The notes: generated by a model not told the origin, from the letters alone. Counted from the stretch's first letter, positions 51,550 through 60,967 are shown. The stretch is DNA of 64,000 nucleotides from JAPOVO01 sp026708165 (GCA_965208775.1 OZ242360.1:2542001-2606000), one strand, 5' to 3'. Program-made: numbers and translations.

Positions 51550-52752
51550 TCAGGCGGCTCGATCCCGCGCTTCTGATTTCATGCTCTTGATCCGCTGCGC
51601 CAACCGATCGATCTGTCCCAGGATTTCATCCGGCGACCCTCCCAGGTCAAGAGTCTCGATCAAGAGGCGCTTCCCCACGTGGACGATCTCGTGCGCGCCC
51701 CGCTCGCCTTCTCCCGCCGCATATATCAGGAGTCCCTGCGGCAGGTCGGCGGCGATCGTGTACGACAGAAGCTGGTATAGATCGGGGTGCTTGATTCCAC
51801 GGGCTTCCAGGCGCTTGTATTTCACATCCCCGACGAACAGGCACTGGCTCAAATCCCACCAGCTCAAGTCAGGCTGCACCTTGATCTTGCCTGCCTCATC
51901 CAGACCCAGCGATTCCCCCTGCCTTAAGGTGTGCATGGTCAATCCGAGCTTCTCTCGCAGCGCCGTCACAACGAAGTCCTCGAATACCCCGTTCATGTCG
52001 ACCAGAAACGACGTCGACCGCACTTGCCCATGCCGCAGCTCGAACGAGCACGATTGCAGAATCAGCTTCGCCAGCTCTACCGCCGGGCGGTAGTGGCTGT
52101 TCAGGGGAGTCCAGGTGATATCGGGCAGCCTGGCGCGATGGAATTCAACGGCGCTCACCGAAGCCAGCGCCCCGTCAAACTCCCTGAGCAGGTTTCTCGT
52201 GGACGGCAATCTATGCCGCATCCTGCGCAGCCGCCGTATCGCGGCCTTGATGAGCCGGTTGGGATCGATGTCCTCGGTGAACTCGTCGTAGCGAACCTCG
52301 ATGGGCGGCGCGATGCCAAAGCGGTGGCGAATCTGGTCATCGAATCTGATCCGGCCGCGCACGGTCGCTAGAGCATCCTCCTCGACCCGATAGCCTTGCA
52401 GGACGCCCCGGCGAAACGCGCGTCGGATTTGCCGCATAAATCCCGGAACGACGGCCTCGACGAGCGAGTCCTCCACTCCGAAGTCGAATCCCGAATCTCG
52501 CCATTTCTTCGGGTCCAGCGCGTAGGAAATCAGGAACATCACCCTGTCGAGTGGAATCTTGGGTCTGATCTCGACGGCGAGTGAACCCGCGCTGAGCGCT
52601 CCGATCCACGATCCGGGCGTCAGGTCGTACAGGCCCTGTGCGCCTTGGGTTGGAGCCACGTCGATCTTGTTGTCGCGGAGAAAGTCCCGCTCCTCTACCG
52701 AAAGCTCGACCGCGGACTCAGGTTTGTATTCAGTCAGTTGGAGATGGCGCAT
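51550..52752 (-). CDS. mcrC: McrC-like nuclease subunit of a type IV (McrBC) restriction system
   Basis: The 400-residue protein starts at MRHLQLTEYKPESAVELSVE, overlapping the McrB gene by 23 bases; the longer open frame upstream is antisense-like. McrC features are LTPGSWIGALSAGSLAVEIR, VVPGFMRQIRRAFRRGVLQG YR-like segments, the block YRPAVELAKLILQ, then VDMNGVFEDFVVTALREKL. The nuclease core is VQPDLSWWD...CLFVGDVKYKRLE (D-x-K), and LYQLLSYTIAADLPQGLLIY follows. It forms the DNA-cutting partner of McrB and degrades modified (methylated) invading DNA. Confidence 0.88.
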   Translation of the reverse strand: MRHLQLTEYKPESAVELSVEERDFLRDNKIDVAPTQGAQGLYDLTPGSWIGALSAGSLAVEIRPKIPLDRVMFLISYALDPKKWRDSGFDFGVEDSLVEAVVPGFMRQIRRAFRRGVLQGYRVEEDALATVRGRIRFDDQIRHRFGIAPPIEVRYDEFTEDIDPNRLIKAAIRRLRRMRHRLPSTRNLLREFDGALASVSAVEFHRARLPDITWTPLNSHYRPAVELAKLILQSCSFELRHGQVRSTSFLVDMNGVFEDFVVTALREKLGLTMHTLRQGESLGLDEAGKIKVQPDLSWWDLSQCLFVGDVKYKRLEARGIKHPDLYQLLSYTIAADLPQGLLIYAAGEGERGAHEIVHVGKRLLIETLDLGGSPDEILGQIDRLAQRIKSMKSEARDRAA

Positions 52753-55153
52753 CGCCACTGCTTTCAGTCGCGGACTCAGGAGTTTCGGCGAGGCCAATCC
52801 GTTGGCGAACTTTCTCCAATTCGAAGTCCCGGTAACGGTCGCCCTCGCCGAGGAGTTGATCCTGAATATAGGGCAAGACCGAGTGCTTCCAGATACGCTC
52901 GATCCACTCTTCATCCAGGTTATCGCGCATGAAGTGGCTTGGTCCCACGGCCGCCTGACGGTCGTCCAGTTCCCTATTGACCTGATCCACCGCATCGGCG
53001 ATCCACTCGAGGTCTGACTCATTCTCTTTCAGCCATCGGTGCAGCAGTCCCTCGATGGGCTCTTCGTCCGGGAAGAACGGCACGAAATGGAACCTCCTCC
53101 GCAGCGCCGCGTCCAGCAGCGAAATCGTCCGGTCGGCGGTGTTCATCGTGCCGATGATCCACAGGTTCTCCGGCAGCGAGAACTCCCGTTCGGAATACTG
53201 GAGCTCGATGTTCTGGTCCCGATATTCGAGCAGGAAGTAAAGCTCGCCGAAGACCTTCGCAAGATTGCCCCGGTTGATCTCGTCGATGATCAGGACGTGT
53301 ATCGCCTGCGAGTCGCTCCCGCGCGCTTGGTCGGCGAGCCGCCTCAGCGGCCCCTTCCGCAGCTTGAAGCCCGGCTGGCCACTATCAAGCTCGGCGGGAC
53401 GAAACCCCTCCACGAAATCCTCGTAGGCGTACGATGGATGGAACTGCACCAGCAGGACCGCCCCTGCGTCTCCCGCAACAGTCTCGGCAAACTTCCTCGC
53501 AACGTACGTCTTCCCAGTCCCCGGTGGCCCATAGAAGATCACCTGCCGCTTGTCCTCGAGCAGGCGTTCTATCTCCTCCAAGTGGGCTACGTCGATGTGG
53601 ACATCGGCGGCGAGTTTCTCGAAGCTCGTCTCCTCCTTGCCATCCACTTCACCCTCGAATTCTTTATCGTCAGCGACATCGATCCCCCCTCGATACCGGC
53701 GGAACGCTTCCCGCTCTGCCTCCGACAGCGGGAGGTCTTCGACGGGCCACTTGACCATTAGCCAGAGCAGCGATTGAGCGTCCAGCCTATCCCGCAGCTC
53801 TAGCCCTCGTTTCGATGCTTCCTCCAGAACCCTGTCGAAGAAGGCAAGCGCGTGGTCGTAGGTTTCGGCTTCGTCGGCCTCGCTTGGAGGATAGGAGTAT
53901 CCAGTCAAGTCGAAGCCCTTTTCGAGAGCCGTGACTTGATAGGTCGGATAGTCGACAGCACTAACGCCCATCATGAGAAAGGCCATCAGGTTTAAGCGAG
54001 TACCCCTTCCACTGAGAACGTCACGAGGAAGCCGCTTCGAGAACCCTCGCACCCGCTCATGAGCAGAAACGTCTGACATCCAAATCGCGGCCAGCGCCGC
54101 TTGAGCTTGCCTTGGTTCGTGCCTCAACCACCTTAGGAAGTTGTCGTACGTGAAAAATGGCACTAAGGGGTATTTGTGCTTGAATACTGGTTCGAGCGAC
54201 TCGACCCACTCCTTGCTCTGCCAATCTTCGATCGTCCGCCCCCTCCCAATCGGCCCCCTCTCTAATTGCTCGGCGATTTTGACCTTGTAGTCGCGCTCCG
54301 TCTCATCAAATCTCGGCCAGGTATACAGTCGTCTCGCCCAATGAATGAAGTGTGCCCACGGGTCTGCTTCCCACTTCCACAACGAGCCAACTGGCCTCTC
54401 ATAGAAGCCAAAACCTTCCGCGTACCCGTAGACAGCGGTCAGCCGAGTGCGTATCTCGGCAATCTTCCTGTCGATGTCGTCAGTTGGCTTAATGAGCAGG
54501 TAATCGAAAGCGCCAACGAACGCGCGCTTGTCGTTCTGGGTCACCATAGGCTCGAACACGTCGGGATATACCAGATGCAGGACGGCGTCGCGCTGAGTCT
54601 GAGATCCGGGGGCGTTTACCTCATATAGTGCACTCTTGAAGGTATAAGGACGACGCAGTGCCTCGTCTTGCTCATCGTCACTAAGCCGCTTCCATTTCCT
54701 TAGGAACTGACCGATGAGAGATATCTGCCTATTTCTATTGCTGCCGAACGCTCTTCCGGGATGCACAATGCCAAAGTCAAGGACCTCGTCGAGGTCTTCG
54801 GGAATGGCTATCGGACTGTCGGCCCAACGTTGCCCGCTGACAAGTTCCCGTTTTCTTCGGCCCCCCACCGCCTGGGGTACGGGAAGCAAGAGGTGGACAT
54901 AGAGAATCTCTGCCGCCAGTTGAATCGTCTGGGGCGGAGCGCCGGCTAACAGCCGATTGAACTTGACTTCGAACGAATCGGACGATTCGTCCTCCTGTAA
55001 CACGAACCGGTTATAGAAGTCCTCGAGACTCGACTGGGACCAAATCGGTTCTCCCGGCGTAAAGAGCGAGTCATCACTCCTAAACGCCGCGTCCACCCAT
55101 CGACTTGCCGCCCAATAGACGGCTTCTGCTCCACGCCCGGTCTTCTTCGCCAT
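52730..55153 (-). CDS. mcrB: McrB-like AAA+ GTPase of a type IV (McrBC) restriction system
   Basis: AGGGAGGAAGGGA immediately precedes the ATG. The C-terminal AAA+ domain has Walker A VIFYGPPGTGKTYVARKFAE near 535-550, then VLLVQFHPSYAYEDFVEGFR, Walker B HVLIIDEINRGNLAKVFGEL near 615, and the McrB motif IIGTMNTADRTISLLDAALR, RRFHFVPF near 670. The first 500 residues (TIQLAAEILYVHLLLPVPQA and KWKRLSDDEQDEALRRPYTF) are the long modified-DNA-binding part found in many genomic McrB proteins. It translocates on DNA and activates McrC. The gene is intact. Confidence 0.9.
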   Translation of the reverse strand: MAKKTGRGAEAVYWAASRWVDAAFRSDDSLFTPGEPIWSQSSLEDFYNRFVLQEDESSDSFEVKFNRLLAGAPPQTIQLAAEILYVHLLLPVPQAVGGRRKRELVSGQRWADSPIAIPEDLDEVLDFGIVHPGRAFGSNRNRQISLIGQFLRKWKRLSDDEQDEALRRPYTFKSALYEVNAPGSQTQRDAVLHLVYPDVFEPMVTQNDKRAFVGAFDYLLIKPTDDIDRKIAEIRTRLTAVYGYAEGFGFYERPVGSLWKWEADPWAHFIHWARRLYTWPRFDETERDYKVKIAEQLERGPIGRGRTIEDWQSKEWVESLEPVFKHKYPLVPFFTYDNFLRWLRHEPRQAQAALAAIWMSDVSAHERVRGFSKRLPRDVLSGRGTRLNLMAFLMMGVSAVDYPTYQVTALEKGFDLTGYSYPPSEADEAETYDHALAFFDRVLEEASKRGLELRDRLDAQSLLWLMVKWPVEDLPLSEAEREAFRRYRGGIDVADDKEFEGEVDGKEETSFEKLAADVHIDVAHLEEIERLLEDKRQVIFYGPPGTGKTYVARKFAETVAGDAGAVLLVQFHPSYAYEDFVEGFRPAELDSGQPGFKLRKGPLRRLADQARGSDSQAIHVLIIDEINRGNLAKVFGELYFLLEYRDQNIELQYSEREFSLPENLWIIGTMNTADRTISLLDAALRRRFHFVPFFPDEEPIEGLLHRWLKENESDLEWIADAVDQVNRELDDRQAAVGPSHFMRDNLDEEWIERIWKHSVLPYIQDQLLGEGDRYRDFELEKVRQRIGLAETPESATESSGDAPSPTD

Positions 55154-55813
55154 TCCCTTCCTCCCTCGAGCTGCTCGCTAGTTCGGTGCCGTAATGCCGT
55201 TGCACGCGTGCACGGCGATCGCGTGGACACCGCCATTCAGCTGCCATCAAATGGGCGCCTCGAAGTATGAGGTCCCCAAGGCTATCCGAACCGACAGCTG
55301 CCGGGAACAGGCTGCCGACGAGCGAGTTTAGAAGGCTAATGGGATTGAGGCATTGAAGTACCCGAAGGTACAGGTTCAGTGTTGCAATGAGGAGTCCGGC
55401 TGCAGAACGGGCTGAAGGATTGACCGGAAGTGATGGCTCACGCCTGCGCGGCACGTACAGCGAAGCCAGAAACGGGAATCAGTACTCTCTCCAGTGAGTT
55501 TCCAATGACCCGAAACAAGCGAACTGCCGCGGGTCGTTTGGAGTCTCTACAGCCCGATTCGCCTTTTCCGTTCTTTACGATTTTCGGAGTGCAGAACTTG
55601 CACGCAGGGATTGGGGGTAGGTGGTGTTCGTTGCACAATCAGTGGGCATTGTCGTGCGCAGATTTTCGAGTTCCCAGGAGCCGCCTTCCGTCCGAGCGAC
55701 GACGAGCCTCACTATGAGTTCTACTCATCTCTCACGGTTCAGGCGTGCGCAACGTCAGGTCTGCTCAACTACTTCGCGAACTCAACTCATAGGGTCGAGC
55801 CGAGTTTCGCTGG
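55154..55813. other. gap downstream of divergent genes, with a possible transposase zinc-ribbon scrap
   Basis: No complete gene is supported. On the minus strand around 55560-55620 the phrase PACKFCTPKIVKNGKGESG resembles the zinc-ribbon opening of IS1/IS1595-type transposases (C..C....vKNGk..GkQ), but the second Cys pair is lost. The rest is featureless. Confidence 0.3.
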
Positions 55814-56698
55814 CTAGCCCTGCGGAAAACCAAGCTGACAATGACCGCACGCGCGCCCGATCGGGATGCGCCTACGCACCAACTCGCAGTAGCTGCAGCC
55901 ATGTATTCCGAAGAACCAGAGCGCCGGGTCGAGCGCCGCACAGCTGCCCTGAATACCCGGTGGACCGCCGATGCGTGCCTTCGCAACCGCCCGGCGCCAT
56001 GCCGACTGAATCACCGGTTTGGCCGCTCGGATCGAGCGGCCGCGCGTGTCGGCCACTCCCAGGTTCTCGGTCACGCGGCGCACATGCACGTCTACCGCGA
56101 CGGGGATCGTATCCATACGGTCGATCTTCGCCCCACCGGGATTTGCGAGCATCCGCACCCACATCGGCCCGACCTTGGGACCGCGGAGTATCGGATAGCG
56201 GGAGCTACCGGCTTGGTCGACGGTCTTCAGGTCGACCAGCAAGTCCTGAGCATCTCCAACGCCCTGTTCGACGGCCGCGCTTACGGGACTGTTGCTAGAC
56301 CCAAGGCTGCTTGCAATTCTGCTCCATGCGCGCGTATCCGGCCCGTGACGCTGGCTGACCCGGAAGGAAGATAAAACATCGCGGAGTTGATGGATCGGGA
56401 TCGCCGCGGTGACTGCGGGATCGAAGAGCTCGGGATGCGAATCGTAGAGTGCCAAGCCAGCGTTCCACAGGCGGGCGGCGTCTCGGACACGGTCCATGGC
56501 GGCGATGAAGGTCAGGAACAGGCGCACGGTCCGGTCTGACGCGCCCGACTGCTTTAGGCGCCGGGTGGTTTCCACCTCCGGCAACTGAGACCACGGGCTG
56601 CTGGCGGCGTCGCGTCTCGCAGATAGGTCAAGGCGATTCTCGTAGAAGTCGCTGGCGATCAGCTCGGCGAGTCTGGAGGCGTCGGTAGGCTGGGTCAT
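55814..56698 (-). CDS. HhH-GPD-like DNA glycosylase family protein
   Basis: I start at the ATG 56698 (MTQPTDASRLAELIASDFYE) since the upstream 39 codons are not family-like. The 294-residue product contains ILRGPKVGPMWVRMLANPGG, then DTIPVAVDVHVRRVTENLGV, where the VDVHV.R aspartate corresponds to the endonuclease III/MutY-type catalytic Asp. A conserved GIQGSCAALDPALWFFGIHG with CSYC...C..C cysteines closes the protein, possibly an iron-sulphur or zinc site. Its substrate is unknown. A role in base-excision or modified-base removal fits the family. Its start overlaps the divergent pseudogene on the plus strand. Confidence 0.65.
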   Translation of the reverse strand: MTQPTDASRLAELIASDFYENRLDLSARRDAASSPWSQLPEVETTRRLKQSGASDRTVRLFLTFIAAMDRVRDAARLWNAGLALYDSHPELFDPAVTAAIPIHQLRDVLSSFRVSQRHGPDTRAWSRIASSLGSSNSPVSAAVEQGVGDAQDLLVDLKTVDQAGSSRYPILRGPKVGPMWVRMLANPGGAKIDRMDTIPVAVDVHVRRVTENLGVADTRGRSIRAAKPVIQSAWRRAVAKARIGGPPGIQGSCAALDPALWFFGIHGCSYCELVRRRIPIGRACGHCQLGFPQG

Positions 56699-57647
56699 GC
56701 AAGGCAGTTTAGAGCCAATTGTCACGCATAATATACGAGGTGGTTCAAGAGCCGCACGACAGGAGGTCAAGATCATCCGTTTGTCGAACTTGAAGCGCTT
56801 TATCTCCGTGATCATTCTTGCCGGAGGCTTGTCGGCAGTGGTTGGAACGGCTGCCGCTCACGAGGACGACAGGACCGACGAGTGGCCGATGACGTGTGTC
56901 GATTTGAACGACATCGTCGAATAGCACCTCAGCAACCCCCACAACGTCGGCATCTATCAGAACACCATCGGCGACCAAGCCGAAGCCGCCTGCCAGAGCG
57001 ACCACCGCAACGACGTGCGCTCCGTCTTCGCCTGGGCTGTTGGGAGAACTGACGACGCTGCCGCGGCGCCACCGTCCCAAGCCTTCCTCGAATTGACGGT
57101 AACGAGAGCCGACGCTCCGGCAGACCTACCGCGATGCGATCGCGACGAGTGGGGACGCTGGCGCGATGCCGACAGCGACTGCCAGGACACGTGACAAGAA
57201 GTCCTTGCTGACGAGAGCCTCGTGCCGGTCACGTACAAAACCGACCGGCAATGCAGAGTTGCAACCGGCGAGTGGTTCGGAGCGTTCACGGGAACGACGG
57301 TCGAGGAGCCGGGCACCTTGGACATCGACCACCTCGTACCGCTCGCGAACGCGCACAAATCAGGCGCTTGGGCGTGGTCAAAGGAAGGGAAACACGCCTA
57401 TTACAACAGCCTGGACGACGCAGACCACCTGATTGCGGTGACAGCGAGTGCCAACCGGTCCAAGGGTGCCCGAGGCCCGGACGAGTGGCGACCGACCAAC
57501 GAAGCTTACTGGTGCGAATACGCGAGAGACTGGGTCAGGATCAAGGGGGCGTGGGGACTGACGGTGACCTCAGCCGAGGCGCAGGCGCTTGAAGAGATGC
57601 TGAGCCGCTGCGATGCGCCGACGCGAATCGTGATTACCCTGAGCTGA
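56697..57647 (+). pseudogene. secreted HNH nuclease gene with 'WPxTCVDLND' repeat, interrupted by two stop codons
   Basis: A single frame encodes a signal peptide (LKRFISVIILAGGLSAVVGT), the repeat WPMTCVDLNDIVE, TAG (56922-56924), HLSNPHNVGIYQNTIGDQAE, AACQSDHRNDVRSVFAWAVG, a linker, then RDEWGRWRDADSDCQDT, TGA (57192-57194) and QEVLADESLVPVTYKTDRQC. The HNH core follows: LDIDHLVPLANAHKSGAWAW and DHLIAVTASANRSKGARGPD. Both stops fit single C-to-T changes (CAG to TAG, CGA to TGA). The repeat is the same as in the secreted protein at 35.3-36.6 kb. Only the HNH part after the second stop (57195-57647) could still be made if restarted. Confidence 0.8.
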
Positions 57648-57791
57648 CGGCGGTGGAACCGGGCGACGATGAGTGCGGGCTTCCTCCCGCCTTGCCGGTA
57701 CATTTTTACTCCGCCGTTTACACTGCGAAAAGGCAGCCGGCTGAGCGGCGTATTGATGGAGCCAAGAGTGGTGTGACTGCTTCGCAGCGGA

Positions 57792-59231
57792 ATGATCGGT
57801 AGTCGAGCGCGGCGGCTGGCGGAACCCGTTGGCCGGTTGCTGCTCCTGGCCGCCGTTGTGTTCTGGTGGGGCGCGATCGTCCTGCCGCAGCTCATCAGCT
57901 TGGCGTTTCCCGATCTGCTGCCCTGGACCACCCTTCCGCGGCAACTCAACCCGAATACCGAAGGATCGCTGGCGAACGCCGTGTCCGCACTCTCTTTGGC
58001 TGTCGTCGCATTCCTGGCGCTCGGAAATACCTCTCGCAGCCTCAGGACTCACAACGCCCGTAAAAAATTGATTGCCATCGGTGGTTGGACGTTGCTGACG
58101 GTGACGGCTGTATATCTGACCGCAGATGAGATTTTCGATCCCAGAACCATGTCTGCCTTCGAACGCTTGGGGCATTTCCTGTTCGGCGAGGCCTACAACG
58201 AGGACTTATGGCCCGTCGTGCTCAGTCCGCTGATTGTTGCGTTCGTTGTCGCGATGGGACTCTTCATCCTGAGGGGACCGTTGTATCGGAGGGTGCGAAT
58301 TCTGTTCATATTGGGATTGATCGCCTGGTTGCTCGCTATCGCGCATGACGTGAGTCAAAAGCCCCTCTTTGAAGACTTCGTTACCCAGAGGGTAGGGCGA
58401 CTGCTTGACGAGACCCTCGAGTTCAGCGGAAGTCTGCTGATCGGACTGGGTGCGGCAATCTCCTTGTGGGACAGGCGGGAGCCGCCATCCGACATGGGCG
58501 ACTGGCGGAGCCGGTTCAACTCGGCGGTTTGGTCATTCGACAAGTTCGTCATAGCGGCCGTCGCCATCGTCGCCTGCATTGTCGCCGTCGGCGTCATGGC
58601 CCCTCGTCTCTACAAATGGCCCCTGGCCGACGCTCGCGCCGACACCCTTGCAGGCGCCTTTCAAATGGTCGTGGACGACCAGCACTCCATCGTCCAGGAA
58701 CTGGGCGTGCTCCCCGTGCCTCCCTCCCGCTTGGATCTCCGCATTGCAAACCGTTCCGCTTCCAACCGCCCAGGCGTCTTGGCATGGCGTTTGATCCAGC
58801 CGGAAGAAGGGATCTCTGGGAAAACACTCCGCGAGGGACGCAAGGAGATCCCCGCCAGGGATCACCTGGACTGGGAGACTCTCGACATCTCTCCGCCTGT
58901 CCAATCTGGAGGCCGCCCCTTCGCCTTGCAGCTGATAGCCGATGTGGGCCCCGATGCCCATCTACGGATCGGCGCGACGAAGACAAACCGCTACGAGGAA
59001 GGGCGGCTCTGGGTTGACGGAGCGCTGGGTTGGCCGGACCAGAATATCGAGTTTGCAGCCTACAGCGCGCCGGAACTGACACGCAGCAAGCTCTTGGCGA
59101 TGTGGCACGCCTTCCTATCCGATTGGCGCTGGCCTGTTTTGGCCGCCGACCTGGCTATCGTCATGGCGCTGTTTGTTTTCGTCCCACTTCTGCTCGTAAC
59201 CGCCGCCCCGCCGCGGCGTGCCGTGCGCTGA
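57792..59231 (+). CDS. polytopic membrane protein, function unknown
   Basis: The 479-residue protein has about seven hydrophobic helices: VGRLLLLAAVVFWWGAIVLP, SALSLAVVAFLALG, KLIAIGGWTLLTVTAVYL, VVLSPLIVAFVVAMGLFIL, RILFILGLIAWLLAIA, FVIAAVAIVACIVAVGVMAP and a C-terminal LAADLAIVMALFVFVPLLLV. A long extracytoplasmic stretch (LDLRIANRSASNRPGVLAWR to KTNRYEEGRLWVDGALG) lies between the last two and looks like a beta-sandwich. No family is recognised. The start ATG lies 145 bases after the HNH pseudogene. Confidence 0.65.
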   Translation: MIGSRARRLAEPVGRLLLLAAVVFWWGAIVLPQLISLAFPDLLPWTTLPRQLNPNTEGSLANAVSALSLAVVAFLALGNTSRSLRTHNARKKLIAIGGWTLLTVTAVYLTADEIFDPRTMSAFERLGHFLFGEAYNEDLWPVVLSPLIVAFVVAMGLFILRGPLYRRVRILFILGLIAWLLAIAHDVSQKPLFEDFVTQRVGRLLDETLEFSGSLLIGLGAAISLWDRREPPSDMGDWRSRFNSAVWSFDKFVIAAVAIVACIVAVGVMAPRLYKWPLADARADTLAGAFQMVVDDQHSIVQELGVLPVPPSRLDLRIANRSASNRPGVLAWRLIQPEEGISGKTLREGRKEIPARDHLDWETLDISPPVQSGGRPFALQLIADVGPDAHLRIGATKTNRYEEGRLWVDGALGWPDQNIEFAAYSAPELTRSKLLAMWHAFLSDWRWPVLAADLAIVMALFVFVPLLLVTAAPPRRAVR

Positions 59232-59234
59232 CGG

Positions 59235-59560
59235 GGCGGTAGAGACGACCGTAGATCCATCCGTACTCCCCGGCCTGCTCTTCCTGCCGGCCGAGTTGGT
59301 CGCGCTCGCCGGCGTTGCGAGAGACCGACCACCGCGTCGCGCTGGCACAAGGCCTCGTCGTCGGACCGGCGATCTGGGGCGTCGTCGTCAACCTCGCGAT
59401 GTACGCGCTCCCGGGAATCCCCGGCGCGATCACCGGCTGGATAGTTGTGCTGGCGCTAGCCGCGGTTCTGATATGGCGCACTCCGAAATCGGTCCGCCCG
59501 CGGCTGCGCACGGCGGCGGTCATTATCGCCGAGCTCATAAGGATGAGATTGGGCGGGACC
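59235..59560 (+). pseudogene. frameshifted membrane-protein N-terminal fragment
   Basis: One frame gives DPSVLPGLLFLPAELVALAG and a second, starting near 59315, continues RETDHRVALAQGLVVGPAIW, GVVVNLAMYALPGIPGAITG, WIVVLALAAVLIWRTPKSVR. Together they look like the hydrophobic N-terminus of a large polytopic protein, for example a glycosyltransferase-type membrane enzyme, joined across a frameshift. The rest of the gene is missing. It begins at the stop of the preceding membrane gene. Confidence 0.45.
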
Positions 59561-59732
59561 CCGTACCAGGTTGTCGACGGGAGACTAAGCTGTCTCCATC
59601 TGCCGGGGCACCCTTCAATCCGAGGACGACCGATGCAACTTCAGATCCCGTTGCTCACCGAACCTTCGCCTAGGCGATCGACATTCAGCAGACGTAGGCG
59701 CCTGTTTCGAAGCGCTGCTTGCGTAGCCGACG

Positions 59733-59840
59733 ATGCCGATCGATCCAGACCAGGTCAAGCGACGCTATCGCTCGCTTGCTAAAGGGTCGCATCCTGACTT
59801 CAATCCGGGACTCCAACGGTCACAGGATTGGCAGACATAG
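59733..59840 (+). pseudogene. J-domain micro-fragment with HPD motif
   Basis: An ATG opens MPIDPDQVKRRYRSLAKGSH, PDFNPGLQRSQDWQT, ending in TAG at 59838. VKRRYRSLAKGSHPDFNPG is the helix II-loop of a DnaJ J-domain including the HPD tripeptide that stimulates DnaK-type chaperones. A +1 shift at DWQ continues ADIELRLQVVNRSIRAC, which would fit helix III, so a frameshift probably truncated a longer protein. Confidence 0.55.
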
Positions 59841-60081
59841 AGTTGCGCTTGCAGGTGGTGAATCGTTCGATTCGAGCCTGTCAGCGCTGACCAATTCAAG
59901 CCACCTCAACTGCATCAGTGGGCAGTCGATTCCAATGCGTCGTTCCAGTCCCGTCGTTTCCATTGGCGTTTCAAGGAGGCACGCAAGCAGACGTCACGCT
60001 TCCGTATGTTTCTTCGTCTCCCTCTTGGACGACCTGTAGCCGACCGGCATTTCAGTGAAGACTTAGGTACGGTTTTCGCCG

Positions 60082-60399
60082 TCATTGCCCAACTTGCGGC
60101 GCTGACTGCTTACCGCAGTACGCATGGTGCGAGCATCGGCGTAGGCCTGAAGGCCCCGGTCCCTGTTGATCATCGGGCGTCAGGCCGGTTCTGACGAAGT
60201 CCGGGGGCCTGCTCGACCTGCCCAGGGTCGTGATCACGCCGTTACCGGAGTCCGTCAACGCCCGGGCGCTCTCAACCACCTCCTGGAACACGGTGTCGAA
60301 ATCGAGGCTCTCATTTACGCACAGGCCGGCCTCGCTAAGCCGCGGCAGCCGGTCTCTGAGAGCCTGACTCTCCAGATCTCGAAGGTCCTCTCGGTCTAA
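60082..60399 (-). pseudogene. GAF-domain (sensor kinase-type) remnant
   Basis: The minus frame reads LDRLPRL-like SEAGLCVNESLDFDTVFQEV, VESARALTDSGNGVITTLGR, SSRPPDFVRTGLTPDDQQ. This matches the start of GAF domains in bacterial sensor histidine kinases (LseA.lrInesLDfd.vLqeVvdsARaLT.ArYGvi..l...g....fv.sGlt.ee). No start codon is present, as a TAG closes the frame at 60400, and no kinase part follows. The C-terminal 30 residues are random. Confidence 0.65.
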
Positions 60400-60967
60400 C
60401 TATAGGCCTCGATTGGGCGGCGAAAGGTCCGGTAATCCAGCTGATGTGAAACGCCAATTGTGGCTACCGATTGGGTGTTTCTAGAGCAATTATGCCGGCT
60501 TTTACTGAAACTCACACTGATCTTATGCAAACGGGTCGCTATTCTCACGCCCATCTTATATACGACTTCTAGACTAAAGCGTCACTGACCCGCCGAGGGG
60601 AGGCAGCCGCTTGGCTTTCGACTTCGATGCGTCCGAGTTTGTGGACGCCGAGCGGTTCCCAAAAGTCGAGCGTGGTGCCGGCGTGTCACTAACCGGGACG
60701 TCCCCAACGGGAGTGCGGCGTGGCCACGAGGGTCCGGGAATGGCGTGAGTGGCATGAGAGCAACCGCCGGCATTTGCACTTGTCATCGGTGTTGCAGTCG
60801 TGGTCATCCGGCCATTCATCGTCTAACTCTTCCGGGCAAGCCGTTTCCCAGGGCTGATTGGCGCGCAACTCACCTGGCCCTGGTCACGGAGGGCGGGGCA
60901 GCGTCTCCCTGGTGCCTCTTCATCACTTAGCCAGCTGGCCGCCCCGCCCTTTTCAGAATGGAGCGCC
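60400..60967. other. gap before the RCC1-dehydrogenase lipoprotein
   Basis: No coding sequence is supported here. An AT-richer patch lies at 60470-60560. The right end carries a long-armed inverted repeat (listed separately) and the GGAG ribosome-binding site of the next gene. Confidence 0.45.
60890..60950 (+). repeat. 10-bp inverted repeat followed by a T-run, in the leader of the lipoprotein gene
   Basis: AGGGCGGGGC (60890-60899) and GCCCCGCCCT (60941-60950) are perfect complements separated by 41 bases, and TTT follows directly. It could be a weak terminator for upstream transcription or a leader structure, since the gene start is only 17 bases away. Confidence 0.45.

Noticed and set aside
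55814..56374. Plus-strand ORFs opposite the HhH-GPD-like gene
   Set aside because: They mirror a gene with clear glycosylase motifs and have high Arg/His content typical of antisense frames.
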